DNA of 64,000 nt from Cunninghamella blakesleeana (lineage: Eukaryota; Mucoromycota; Mucoromycetes; Mucorales; Cunninghamellaceae). The position numbers and the translations under genes were made by a program. The stretch is from positions 1,736,001-1,800,000 of the forward strand of contig JAFCIZ010000006.1 in NCBI GenBank assembly GCA_017871115.1, read 5' to 3'. Positions 12,800 through 21,392 of the stretch are shown here, piece after piece (position 1 is the first letter of the stretch; every line of letters begins with the position of its first letter). The notes beneath the pieces are model-generated. The model saw nothing but the letters and a program-made list of their open reading frames with translations. It had not been told where the DNA came from and did not search any database.

Positions 12800-15700
12800 T
12801 TAAAATTTATCGAATGGACGTAGGAAGGTTGTTATGGAATGGAGTATATTTTTGACAATGGTATAATGAGAGAAAGGAGTAGAATTAAGCTTATATTGCC
12901 AATGTGCTAGCCATATATAATATAGTATAATTCCACATAGAGTGAATGATCTTGGTTCCAGTTGTGATTTTTCTATTGGTTTTAGGTAAAGTACGAAATC
13001 TTCAAAAGGAATTGTTTTAAACAGGAATAAAGGAAAGTGGATGGATAATATATCATTCCATATGCATTTTTTAAAGGGACAACTGAAGAAAAAGTGTGAT
13101 ATATCTTCTATTTCATTACATAATATACATAAAGGTGACACTTCCGGTTTTATTCTATGTATAGTCTGTCCAGTGGGTATCTTTTTTGTAATGATTTTAT
13201 ACCAAACTGTCCTTGCGTTAGGTGGTATATTGGCATTCCATAGTTTTAAAATGATACTGGGCTTAAACAGAGGCATATTATTTTTAATTCCATAATAGGC
13301 ATATCGGTATTCTTTGGAAGAAATATCTGAAATTTTTGTTTGATTTAGCCATTGTTGGCAGAACGGGGTATAATCAATGGTACCATACGGTATAGTAGCG
13401 TCTGCAATTAAATTTCTAACGTATGGTTTGAAAGAGATTTTCTTACTAAAGATATCACGATATAGTCTTTTACATAACTTTGGAAGGTGGCTGTATTCGC
13501 TGGGTACTTTTATTCGCAGGCAAGGACCATTTTGGTCATATTTAAAGAAAAAGCTACCAGGTATAGTTTTATGGACTGGTTTCAGTAACCAATAGTCTTC
13601 AGGGATTTTGTCAAAGAGTACATGTAATGGAAACGATAAGCATGTAGCTATGGATATAGAGTTGAAGTCTAGTGATACAGAAAAGGAATCATAATTAGCA
13701 AAAATAACTGAAGCTATATGATCTTTGTAGGACAAAGGACCAAGTCTATAAGAAGGGAACATAAGTGTGGCATATGGATTATTTGTTTGATTATTTATTA
13801 AGGACAGGTGATGAATAAATAGATCATATGCAAATGAAGGATTTTGTTTAGGGTCAAGGATGTTTTTTAGCCACCTTATTTGTAGAAACTGCCTTTGAAC
13901 TAGAGGATTTAATACTTTAAGGCCGCCATAAGATAGAGGTTGGCACATTTGATGAAAGGATAATCTAGGGTATTTGTCTTGCCAAACATATTTGCTTATT
14001 AGAGATTGTATTTTTTAAAAAACCATTGTGGGGCTACTAATAAACGTAAACAATACCATAGTTTGGAGAGTATTAGACTGTTTAGGACAGTAACTCTACC
14101 TTTTACGGATAGATTTCTCTGTGAATATATTCCAATCTGTTTTTGGATGTTCTGTAGCAGAGTATGTAGGTATATTTTCTTCTGGGTATTTGTATAACAC
14201 ATGTGGAAGCCAAGATAACGGAAGGGAGTAGATGAATATTTATTATGATACTTTGGAATATTGTTGGATATTTTTAATTGGTTCCATTCATTGTCAAGAG
14301 AACCATCAAGAGAAAATAGTTCTGTTTTGTGGACATTGAATTGTGCGTTGGAGACCAGGGCATAACTATTCATAGTGTTCTGGAGGATTAACCACTCATT
14401 AGTGGAATTTAGAAAAATACAAACATCATCAGCATACGCCATACACTTGAGTTTATTCATTACTGTATTAGAAGTTCCTGCGGGATGGATGAAAGGTTGT
14501 TTTATTACAGGGTAAGAATAACCATTAAGGTTTTCATTATGAAGAATATGTAGTAAGAAAGGTTCCAGAGCCAGGTTAAATAGTAAGGGCGATAAAGGGT
14601 CACCTTGTCGAAGTCCTCTTCTTTGTTGAATATTATCTGTAAAGAAACCATTAACATTAATTTGAACATTGTTATGGAAAAACAAGGAAATAATACAATT
14701 TATGAACACCTTTGGAAAATGAAAAGAAAGTAGTACTTTTTCAAGGTATCGAGGATGGACACGATCATACGCCTTTTCTTGATCGAGTAGTACACCAACT
14801 CCTCTATATTTTTTATATTGTGCTTGTTCTAAGATCATTTTAAGGGCAATTCCATTTTCGGCTATAAAGCGTCGTGGTAAAAAACCTGTTTGATATGGGT
14901 TAATTATTTTATTCATTATTGATCCCATTCGTTTGGCTATGATCCTAGAGAAAATTTTTGCATCGCAGTTTATCAAGGATATAGGTCTCCAATTTTTTAA
15001 TGAATTTAGGTTTCCTTTTTTTGGTAACAAACGAACTCTGATAGATTTCCACGAAGCAGGAATTTGACCTAGAAAAGCATTATTATAAATGTCCAGAATG
15101 ATAGGGTGAAGCGATGGTATATTAAAAAGGAACAAAAGGAAAGGATAGCTGAGGCCGTCATCACCAGGACTACTTTTTTTTGGTGCACGTTTGGCTTGAG
15201 TTATTAATTCATCCATGGTAATTGGTTTTAATAGGGCCGCTTTATCTTCTTCATTTATATTAGTGGAACATTGTGCTTCCTGTAAGAACTTGTCAATAAG
15301 ATCATCTTCTACATGTGTAGGTGTATAAAGGTTATGATAGAAATCGTGTGTTATACGTTTTTTATCAATAATATCTACAACAGTAACTGATTCTGAGTCT
15401 TCTTGAAGAGAGGATATGTATTGTTGTGTGGTTTTTTCCTGGTGAATTTTTTTTAAAAATTTTGTTGAAGATTCACTTTTTTCCCTCCAATTAATACCTG
15501 ATTTTAAAGCTGCAAGTTCTACTATTTCTTGTTGTAAGTTATGTATCATGTTGTCAATTGAAGGTAATATTTGTTGCCTTAGGGCAACAGAAGGTCTACT
15601 TCTTAGAATTCGATTACGTTTACTCTGGTAAAATTTCAGTGTATTCGTTCTCCATGATGTATATTTATGTTCATATGATTTGGCTTTCTGTTTAACTTTG

Positions 15701-16581
15701 TGTTTAATATTGTCCCATAAAACGACATTAGAGATTTGTCTGTTCCTTTTATTGTTTAACAAGTTGTTTATGCAATATTCTAAAGATTCAGTAAAATCAT
15801 TATGGCCAAGGTATAATTGGTTGGCACGCCATAATCCAGGACCGGTAGGCGGTTGACCGACACTAAAGGATGTAGTTAGCATGGAGTGATCCGACCAATT
15901 ATTTTTTAGTTTGTTAATGTCTGTGGATTGTAAAGTCATAGAAAGAAGTTTACTAAAATATATATAGTCAATTGTAGAAAATATCGCATTGTTTCTTTGA
16001 TATGTAGGAATGAATTGATTATGATTAAATTCCATAGTATTATAAAAGTGTGTGTCAAGAAAAGCGATCCACTCTGTATTATTATTATGACTTGGTGAAT
16101 TAGATTGAAGTGAATAATTAAAATCTCCTGCCATAATAAGACGTGAAAAGCTAATTATTTTATCTCTTTCTAATTGGGTGAGTAACAATAAAAGAGATTT
16201 GAAAAAAATTTTACGAGGTTTAGGTGTAGGAGGTGCATAGATGTTAAGAATGAAAAAAGGTTCGTAGAAGTGATTAGGATGAAAAACTTTGGTTAGAAGG
16301 ATTCTATCTAAATTAGATGTATCAATAGAAGAAAATGAGAAATCATTTGAAAAGGAAATAATTCCACAATAGGAATTCCATAAAGAGTGTTTATATTGTA
16401 ATTTTTGATTAATGTTTGTAATTTGATCATTATTTGTGCGTGTATCTTGGAAAATATATATTGAAGGTTTGTTAAGTCGTAGATAGCGTAAATAGGATGA
16501 TTGTTGTTTTAATGAGGCGGATTTCACTAAACTATTGCAGTTTAGAGAAGAAATATTACAAAGTATTGATTTACTCTGCAT
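12800..16581 (-). pseudogene. LINE ORF2: endonuclease, reverse transcriptase, zinc-binding domain (one frameshift)
   Basis: Start chosen at 16581, where ATG overlaps the ORF1 stop by 11 nt; a longer frame begins at 16632. The first part, 16581 to about 14011, codes for an APE-like endonuclease (LIMAGDFNYS, STIDYIYFS, WSDHSML). Reverse transcriptase follows (NWRPISLINCDAKIFSRI; motif A LLDQEKAYDRV; motif B RRGLRQGDPLSPLLFNLAL; motif C CMAYADDVCIFL). At an A6 run (14011-14016, seen as T's on +) the frame must shift by -1. After it, a frame open to 12800 carries the zf-RVT zinc-binding motif CILCNEIEDISHFFFSCP. Conceptual length is about 1,260 residues. All RT catalytic Asp residues are present. 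In the endonuclease the expected QE metal ligand appears as QD (FQDTR). The lesion is most simply a one-base deletion in a homopolymer. Confidence 0.88.
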
Positions 16582-18160
16582 GGTTGACAATATTAGGATT
16601 AGGAGGGAGAATAGTAAGTCTTTTAGCTGCATTTGTAGATAATGAGCATGTAGTCTTACTATTCAAATTCTTGGTGATGCTATTCTTTTGTACGTTTGTT
16701 TTCTTTAAAGTGCTCTTTTTAGGAGCCTTTAGATGTGTGATAACTCCTTTCCTATGATTACTAGGAATATTAGGATTTTTTCGAGGTGTGATACTGGGTG
16801 AATTCATTATCGAATCCGGAATGGTTGGAGTTACTTCCTGTGAAGATGAATAAACAATTTCCGATGGGTGTTTATCATCATTCGTATCTTCCTTCATATT
16901 TTCTTTCATATCATCTTTAACTGAATGGATGTTATCCTCTATATAATCTTCCCATAAAACGTCTTCTGTATTAGTACTATCGTTATCAGTATAAATTTCT
17001 GAAGACTTATTAGCTATGACATCTCCTTGAGACATTTGATCATCAGATTCTAATTGAATCTGTGTATATGTGATCGAATCATCATCTGATATGTTTTGAA
17101 AGACACCATAAGTATTAGATGATTGAGTCCTATTTTTGAATTTATTATTATTATTATTTTCGTTTTCATTTTCCTCATTTTCATCATTTTTTCTTTTTTT
17201 TTCATTTTCATTTTTCTTGTTTTTTTTGTTTTCTTTTTTGTTTTCTTCGAATTTATTATGAACTATATTTTGAGGAGAAGATTTATCTCTCGTTTGTCCG
17301 TTTTTATCAGGGTTTTCTAAATCGAGGTGAGTTTTCCTCTGACGTTTGATATCCTTTTGAGGGCATGAAACAGCCCTATGACCCATATTATGGCAATTAA
17401 AGCATATCATGCTTGCCAATGACTTTGGACATTGATACTTAGTGTGTCCTTCTTTATGACAGAAGCGGCACCAAGTTGGCATGTTTGCCCAGGCAGCGTA
17501 AAAGCTTTCTCCGCTATTTTTGTAATGAATAACGTGAGTTAAAGGAGTGAGATCAGTTGAAACACCAGTACAGTCTACTTTAAGAGTAACCATACCTGTT
17601 CCCATAAAGTAATCAGTATTATTATCCTTATAAAGTTGAACATTTAATACCTCTCCATATGGTTGAAAACTTTGAGTAATGCCTTCGATTAATTCATTAT
17701 TCTCTTCCATTGGTAAATTTGTAATAGAAACACGTAAAATAGTACTGTCATCATCTAAAGCTAAACTAGGAATAACTGTATGTTTGGCGATGGCAGTAGA
17801 AAAAGTAAGACCTTCTGTCAAAAGGTTGTGAGTTGCTGTCTTTTTTGTATAAACTTCGATGTATCTTATCTTATTTCGTTTTTGGAAACGTATACCAAAA
17901 ACTGCGTCTGTTTGATCTTTTATTTGTTTCATAAACCATTGCTGAGCTAAAGAATCACTCAAGCTAGAAACATCAAATAATAAAGCACCTTTCGTGCGAG
18001 ACGTAATCCATAATTTCGTTTGGATCGTACATTCTTTTGACTGAAAAGTGTTAAGTGAATTTTTGACTATTGTTGAATAGCTAGATAGAGATGTGGAAAG
18101 AGTTGGAGGTTGGTTACCAGGCTCCACCGTATTAGTGATATTTTTCTTCGAAAGAACCAT
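16571..18160 (-). CDS. LINE ORF1, CCHC zinc-knuckle nucleic-acid-binding protein
   Basis: 529 residues from the Met at 18160. The same frame is open to a Met at 18283, but those extra 41 codons lie in or next to an inserted transposon relic, so the internal Met is preferred. The N-terminal third resembles the RRM-like part of LINE ORF1 proteins. Two zinc knuckles near residues 230-265, CRFCHKEGHTKYQC and CFNCHNMGHRAVSC, match CX2CX4HX4C. A highly charged Lys/Glu/Asn region (about 290-360) and an acidic region follow. The expected role is binding element RNA and chaperoning nucleic acid during target-primed reverse transcription. The stop overlaps the ORF2 start (ATGCAGAGTAA). Confidence 0.85.
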   Translation of the reverse strand: MVLSKKNITNTVEPGNQPPTLSTSLSSYSTIVKNSLNTFQSKECTIQTKLWITSRTKGALLFDVSSLSDSLAQQWFMKQIKDQTDAVFGIRFQKRNKIRYIEVYTKKTATHNLLTEGLTFSTAIAKHTVIPSLALDDDSTILRVSITNLPMEENNELIEGITQSFQPYGEVLNVQLYKDNNTDYFMGTGMVTLKVDCTGVSTDLTPLTHVIHYKNSGESFYAAWANMPTWCRFCHKEGHTKYQCPKSLASMICFNCHNMGHRAVSCPQKDIKRQRKTHLDLENPDKNGQTRDKSSPQNIVHNKFEENKKENKKNKKNENEKKRKNDENEENENENNNNNKFKNRTQSSNTYGVFQNISDDDSITYTQIQLESDDQMSQGDVIANKSSEIYTDNDSTNTEDVLWEDYIEDNIHSVKDDMKENMKEDTNDDKHPSEIVYSSSQEVTPTIPDSIMNSPSITPRKNPNIPSNHRKGVITHLKAPKKSTLKKTNVQKNSITKNLNSKTTCSLSTNAAKRLTILPPNPNIVNHAE

Positions 18161-18225
18161 GATTATACTTGTAAAATGAAATGGATGGCATAAAAAAACG
18201 GAATTTAAATCTAAAATTTTTTTTA

Positions 18226-18323
18226 CAGTATTTCCACCCAAACAAAAAAAATAATATCTGAATTTTAATTTTTTTTTGTCCAAATAAAATTTTTATTTTG
18301 TCTAAATTCAAGTGGAAATACTG
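18226..18323. mobile_element. 98-bp internally deleted copy (MITE-like) of the Tc1-like transposon
   Basis: It starts CAGTATTTCCAC and ends GTGGAAATACTG, with TA on both sides (18224-18225 and 18324-18325). Bases 18238-18323 match the terminal 85 bases of the right inverted repeat of the full element (21227-21311). The first 12 bases match the left tip. It is therefore a deletion derivative that keeps only 12 bp of one end. It sits between the LINE ORF1 start and a palindrome, and supplies the 5' extension of the ORF1 reading frame. Confidence 0.88.
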
Positions 18324-18350
18324 TATCTCAAGATCATGTACTAAAAAAGG

Positions 18351-18406
18351 AAATTAAAAAGACGATGCCAAGAAATTTAAATTTCTTGGCATCGTCTTTT
18401 TAATTT
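18351..18406. repeat. 56-bp perfect palindrome
   Basis: Two 28-base arms with no spacer, centred between 18378 and 18379; the arm core is GACGATGCCAAGAAATTT. A second small inverted repeat follows directly: TTTAATC-TTC-GATTAAA at 18404-18420. Transcribed from either strand it would fold into a long perfect hairpin. It is unlike the surrounding simple-sequence DNA and has no visible coding content. Confidence 0.9.
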
Positions 18407-18636
18407 AATCTTCGATTAAATTTTATTTCTCTTTATAATAATAAAGATTAAATCGTTTTTTACATTATATTCATAAAATAAAACATTTTTATAAACGTTT
18501 ATTCTTTTAATACTATTCTTTTTTTAATTATTCAAATCATCTTTTTCAAACAACATAAAAATTGAATTTTACTAATATAAAATAATAGAATCTAAAATAT
18601 TAAAAGAGATTAAAAGTTTTTAAAAAATAAGAAAAT

Positions 18637-19323
18637 ATGAATTCGCGAAAAAAATGTTTTAAATGTTCATTTGAAGTATTACACACATGGTTATTTTGTC
18701 CTATGTGTTCTAATTCCCTTACAAATCAATTTCCAATCTATCAACAATATAATGTTCCAAATGATCAAGGTATAAGAAATCAATATATACCAATACAATT
18801 ACAACTTTTTGACAAGGCTTTAATTAATCCTGATGGTACTGAATCAGAAAATTTGTATAAACTTATAAATTCAATTTATAATTTCTTTGATTATGATCAT
18901 CAAGGAATTTTAACGTATCAAAAAATTACAAATTACATGAATTATATTGAAGAACCAGTAAAACCAGAACAAGAATTATCCGTTGCACTTGAGGCTACTG
19001 GTTGTGAATTAACACAAGATGGATTAACAAGAAAAGGTTTTCATCAATACCAATTATATTTCTTGAAAACTGATTCACTTAAATGGCAAAAAGAAATGAA
19101 AAAATATTTTAAATATGATATACCTAACATATTGTTACCATCACCTCTTACACCTGAACAAAAAGCTAATGAAGAAAAAAGAATTCTTGAACGTGCACAA
19201 CAAATACTAAACATGAAAATGTCTACTGTAAATGCTGTAAATCAAATTTCACTTCAAGCTGTAGATATGGTAGGAAAAGCAGCTACACCACCTGGAACAT
19301 ATTTTTACAAATATTATTATTAA
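18637..19323 (+). CDS. Uncharacterised protein, zinc-ribbon-like N-terminus and EF-hand-like segment
   Basis: Intronless frame of 228 residues. Two CXXC pairs at the N-terminus (CFKC at about 7-10, CPMC at about 21-24) look like a zinc ribbon. The stretch LFDKALINPDGTESENLYKL then FFDYDHQGILTYQKI resembles an EF-hand-type loop, but the last loop position is Lys rather than Glu, so calcium binding is doubtful. The same layout, with LFD..DGT before an EF-hand-like helix, occurs in fungal proteins of unknown function. The C-terminus has a short helical stretch (EEKRILERAQQILNMK). It lies between the 98-bp transposon derivative and the complete transposon, with the palindrome upstream. Function unknown. 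Confidence 0.7.
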   Translation: MNSRKKCFKCSFEVLHTWLFCPMCSNSLTNQFPIYQQYNVPNDQGIRNQYIPIQLQLFDKALINPDGTESENLYKLINSIYNFFDYDHQGILTYQKITNYMNYIEEPVKPEQELSVALEATGCELTQDGLTRKGFHQYQLYFLKTDSLKWQKEMKKYFKYDIPNILLPSPLTPEQKANEEKRILERAQQILNMKMSTVNAVNQISLQAVDMVGKAATPPGTYFYKYYY

Positions 19324-19365
19324 ATTAAATATTCAATCTTTAATATTATAAAATATTATTTATTA

Positions 19366-19495
19366 CAGTATTTCCACTTGAATTTAGACAAAATAAAAAT
19401 TTTATTTGGACAAAAAAAAATTAAAATTCAGATATTATTTTTTTTTGTTTGGGTTATCAAAAAAGTTTTTTTTAGATACTTTCTTTTTTTTTTAT
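19366..19495 (+). repeat. Left terminal inverted repeat of the Tc1-like element
   Basis: About 130 bases. It pairs with the right repeat from the CAGTATTTCCACTTG tip through GATACTTTC and the adjoining T-run. Differences are limited to poly-T/poly-A lengths. Confidence 0.9.
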
Positions 19496-19501
19496 AAAAA
19501 A

Positions 19502-20843
19502 TCATTTTAAACCAATTTCTTTTTGTAAACATCGTTCCCAATATTTTTCTGAATGACTTATCCAGCCAAGACAATCTTTCACAGTAACTGCTCTACAAGC
19601 TTCAGCAATACGTGGAGTTAATTGATCGTCCTTACCAAGCGGATTTCTTCTAATATTTTTTTTTATTTTTGACCAACACTCTTCAATTGGATTCAAAAAT
19701 GGAGAATAAGGTGGCATAAATAATGGCTTATATCCACGACTTTTAATAGCCTCTACAACAAATTTACTATGGTGTATTCTACAGTTATCCATGACAATAA
19801 AGTGATTTTTTTTATCATGCCTATCTAATACATCCATTACACTATGAATAAAAGCAACAACATGATATGCTGTAGTGCCTTTTTTTAATTTTTGATTGTC
19901 TTTATTCACCATATTGCTAGCTTTTCTTTTTTTATTGGAATTCTGCTCAGCATATTCTTGTTCAAGTGTATCTGCATCAGCTTGACTTATTAATTCAACT
20001 TTACTAAAGTTTACTGTACCGTATGGAGATATACAACCAATAATACTAATATTTATTCCTTTTTGGGTAGGTACTTTTACAGTAGCCGGTTTACCAACCT
20101 TTGACCATACACGATTTCTTATCATATGGGAATTGAAACCTGCCTCATCAATAAAAACACAGTTTTTCATAAAATCAACACCCACTTTTTTCCATTCAGT
20201 TATTATATTAAATCTTAAATCAATAGTTCTAGGTGAATCACGATCCATGGTATATCTCTCTGCTTGTTTTAAGGTTAGGGCATATTTAGTTTTGATATGC
20301 CTTTGTAGCCCTGATATACTCTGATCTAAGACCTTTAAATTTTTCAAAAAGTTCATTCTTAGCTTGTTCGATGGTCGCCGATGGATTTTCATCAAAGCAC
20401 TCAGCAAGGAACTCTATGTGCTCTGGGAGAAGTTTATTTGGGCTCCTTAGTTTGCTATCAGAAAGCGTTGGAAGGTTACCGTTAGATGCCATATTGTATC
20501 TCTTCACCAATATGTTGGCTGAACTCGGTGGAACTCCTGCTGCTATTGCTGATGCACGTATTGAAAGACCTTCTTCTTCACAGCCCTTAATAAGCTTGGC
20601 AATCTGTTTTTCACTATATCTTTTATATTTTCCTGTAAATTCTCGAATACTGGTTGCCTTCATGGATTCAACAAGTTCATTTTCATAATTGTCAGTAATT
20701 AACATATCCACTTCTTCATTCAAATCTTTATATCCAATCAATTCAGTTAAATTGTTAGGCAAATCATCACCCATATTTACATCATATTCATCATCGTAAA
20801 GATATAGCAAGGCTTCATCAGGTTTATAATTAATATAGTCCAT
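19502..20843 (-). CDS. Tc1/mariner-type transposase with a +1 frame change
   Basis: Two overlapping frames together make one transposase of about 446 residues. The first, 20843 to about 20328, has an acidic N-terminus and a helix-turn-helix region (YSEKQIAKLIKGCEEEGLSI then SAIAAGVPPSS). The second, from about 20326 to 19502, has the catalytic domain: FIDEAGF (first Asp), HFIVMDNCRIHHSK (second Asp) and YSPFLNPIEECWSK (Glu). There are 34 residues between second Asp and Glu, as in Tc1. Homology requires moving +1 at CTT AGA (20330-20325): CTT is read, one A skipped, and GAT follows. Without the shift the first frame ends after 185 residues, before the catalytic domain. This is either a one-base insertion that inactivates the copy or a programmed shift. 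All three catalytic residues are intact. Confidence 0.85.
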
Positions 20844-20901
20844 TCTTGTTTTTAATCATAAAAAAGGGAAAAAAGAAGAGAAAAATAAAAGAAAGTGAAT
20901 G

Positions 20902-20960
<59 letters not shown>
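20902..20960. repeat. 59-base poly-A run inside the transposon
   Basis: Uninterrupted A homopolymer on the + strand in the leader of the - strand transposase. Its assembled length may not be exact. Confidence 0.9.
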
Positions 20961-20964
<4 letters not shown>

Positions 20965-21182
20965 TCATTGTAGACATAACACGTGAATCAACTTTGGAAT
21001 GATGGTCGTACATTGTCGCAAGTATAACTAAATATTATATCAAAAAAATATCAGATATATATTTTTATATAAAAGGAGATTGCGTGTAAATTATAAAACT
21101 ATTTCAATATAAATTTATCTAAAAGTACTATCAAGTTAACTAAACATTTTTTTAAAATTGTTTAAAAAAAATAAAAGTATGA

Positions 21183-21311
21183 ATAAAAAAAAAAAGAAAG
21201 TATCTAAAAAAAACTTTTTTGATAACCCAAACAAAAAAAATAATATCTGAATTTTAATTTTTTTTGTCCAAATAAAATTTTTATTTTGTCTAAATTCAAG
21301 TGGAAATACTG
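21183..21311 (-). repeat. Right terminal inverted repeat of the Tc1-like element
   Basis: Reverse complement of the left repeat over about 129 bases, ending CAAGTGGAAATACTG followed by the TA duplication. Confidence 0.9.
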
Positions 21312-21392
21312 TATAAATATTCAAAGGCAGTAATTTTTTCTCCTCTCTCTCATTTTCCCTATCCTTTTTCCTTTTTTATATAAATAATATAA

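Larger units (their letters stand above)
12588..18225 (-). mobile_element. Non-LTR retrotransposon (LINE) with ORF1 and ORF2
   Basis: The element has a CCHC nucleic-acid-binding ORF1, an endonuclease/reverse-transcriptase ORF2, and a 3' poly-A tail seen on the + strand as the T-run 12588-12600. Its base composition is richer in G+C than the flanks. ORF2 needs one frameshift (14011-14016), so this copy is probably inactive. The 3' limit is taken from the T-run. The 5' limit is uncertain: a DNA-transposon relic starts 66 bases before the ORF1 start and may have inserted into the LINE leader. I found no convincing target-site duplication. APE-type endonuclease plus CCHC ORF1 fits fungal LINE clades such as Tad or L1-like; clade not resolved. 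Confidence 0.85.
19366..21311. mobile_element. Complete Tc1-like (DD34E) DNA transposon
   Basis: A 1,946-bp element bounded by CAGTATTTCC and GGAAATACTG, flanked by TA target duplications (19364-19365 and 21312-21313). Terminal inverted repeats of about 130 bp are almost identical apart from homopolymer length. It carries one transposase gene on the - strand and a 59-base A-run (20902-20960) in the transposase leader. Its right end is 81 bases before the start codon of the next gene. High identity of the repeats suggests recent movement (inference). Confidence 0.93.

Noticed and set aside
14011..14022. Programmed -1 frameshift in LINE ORF2
   Set aside because: The tract TTTTTTAAAAAA does not give a standard X-XXY-YYZ heptamer in the zero frame and no downstream pseudoknot is obvious; a one-base loss in a homopolymer is simpler.
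18161..18283. Longer start for LINE ORF1 at 18283
   Set aside because: The extra codons are read from the inserted transposon derivative and its flank, not from LINE sequence.
12568..18618. Target-site duplication GATTAAAAGT (12568-12577 and 18609-18618) for the LINE
   Set aside because: The left copy is separated from the poly-A tail by ten bases, and a 10-mer of this composition is expected by chance here.
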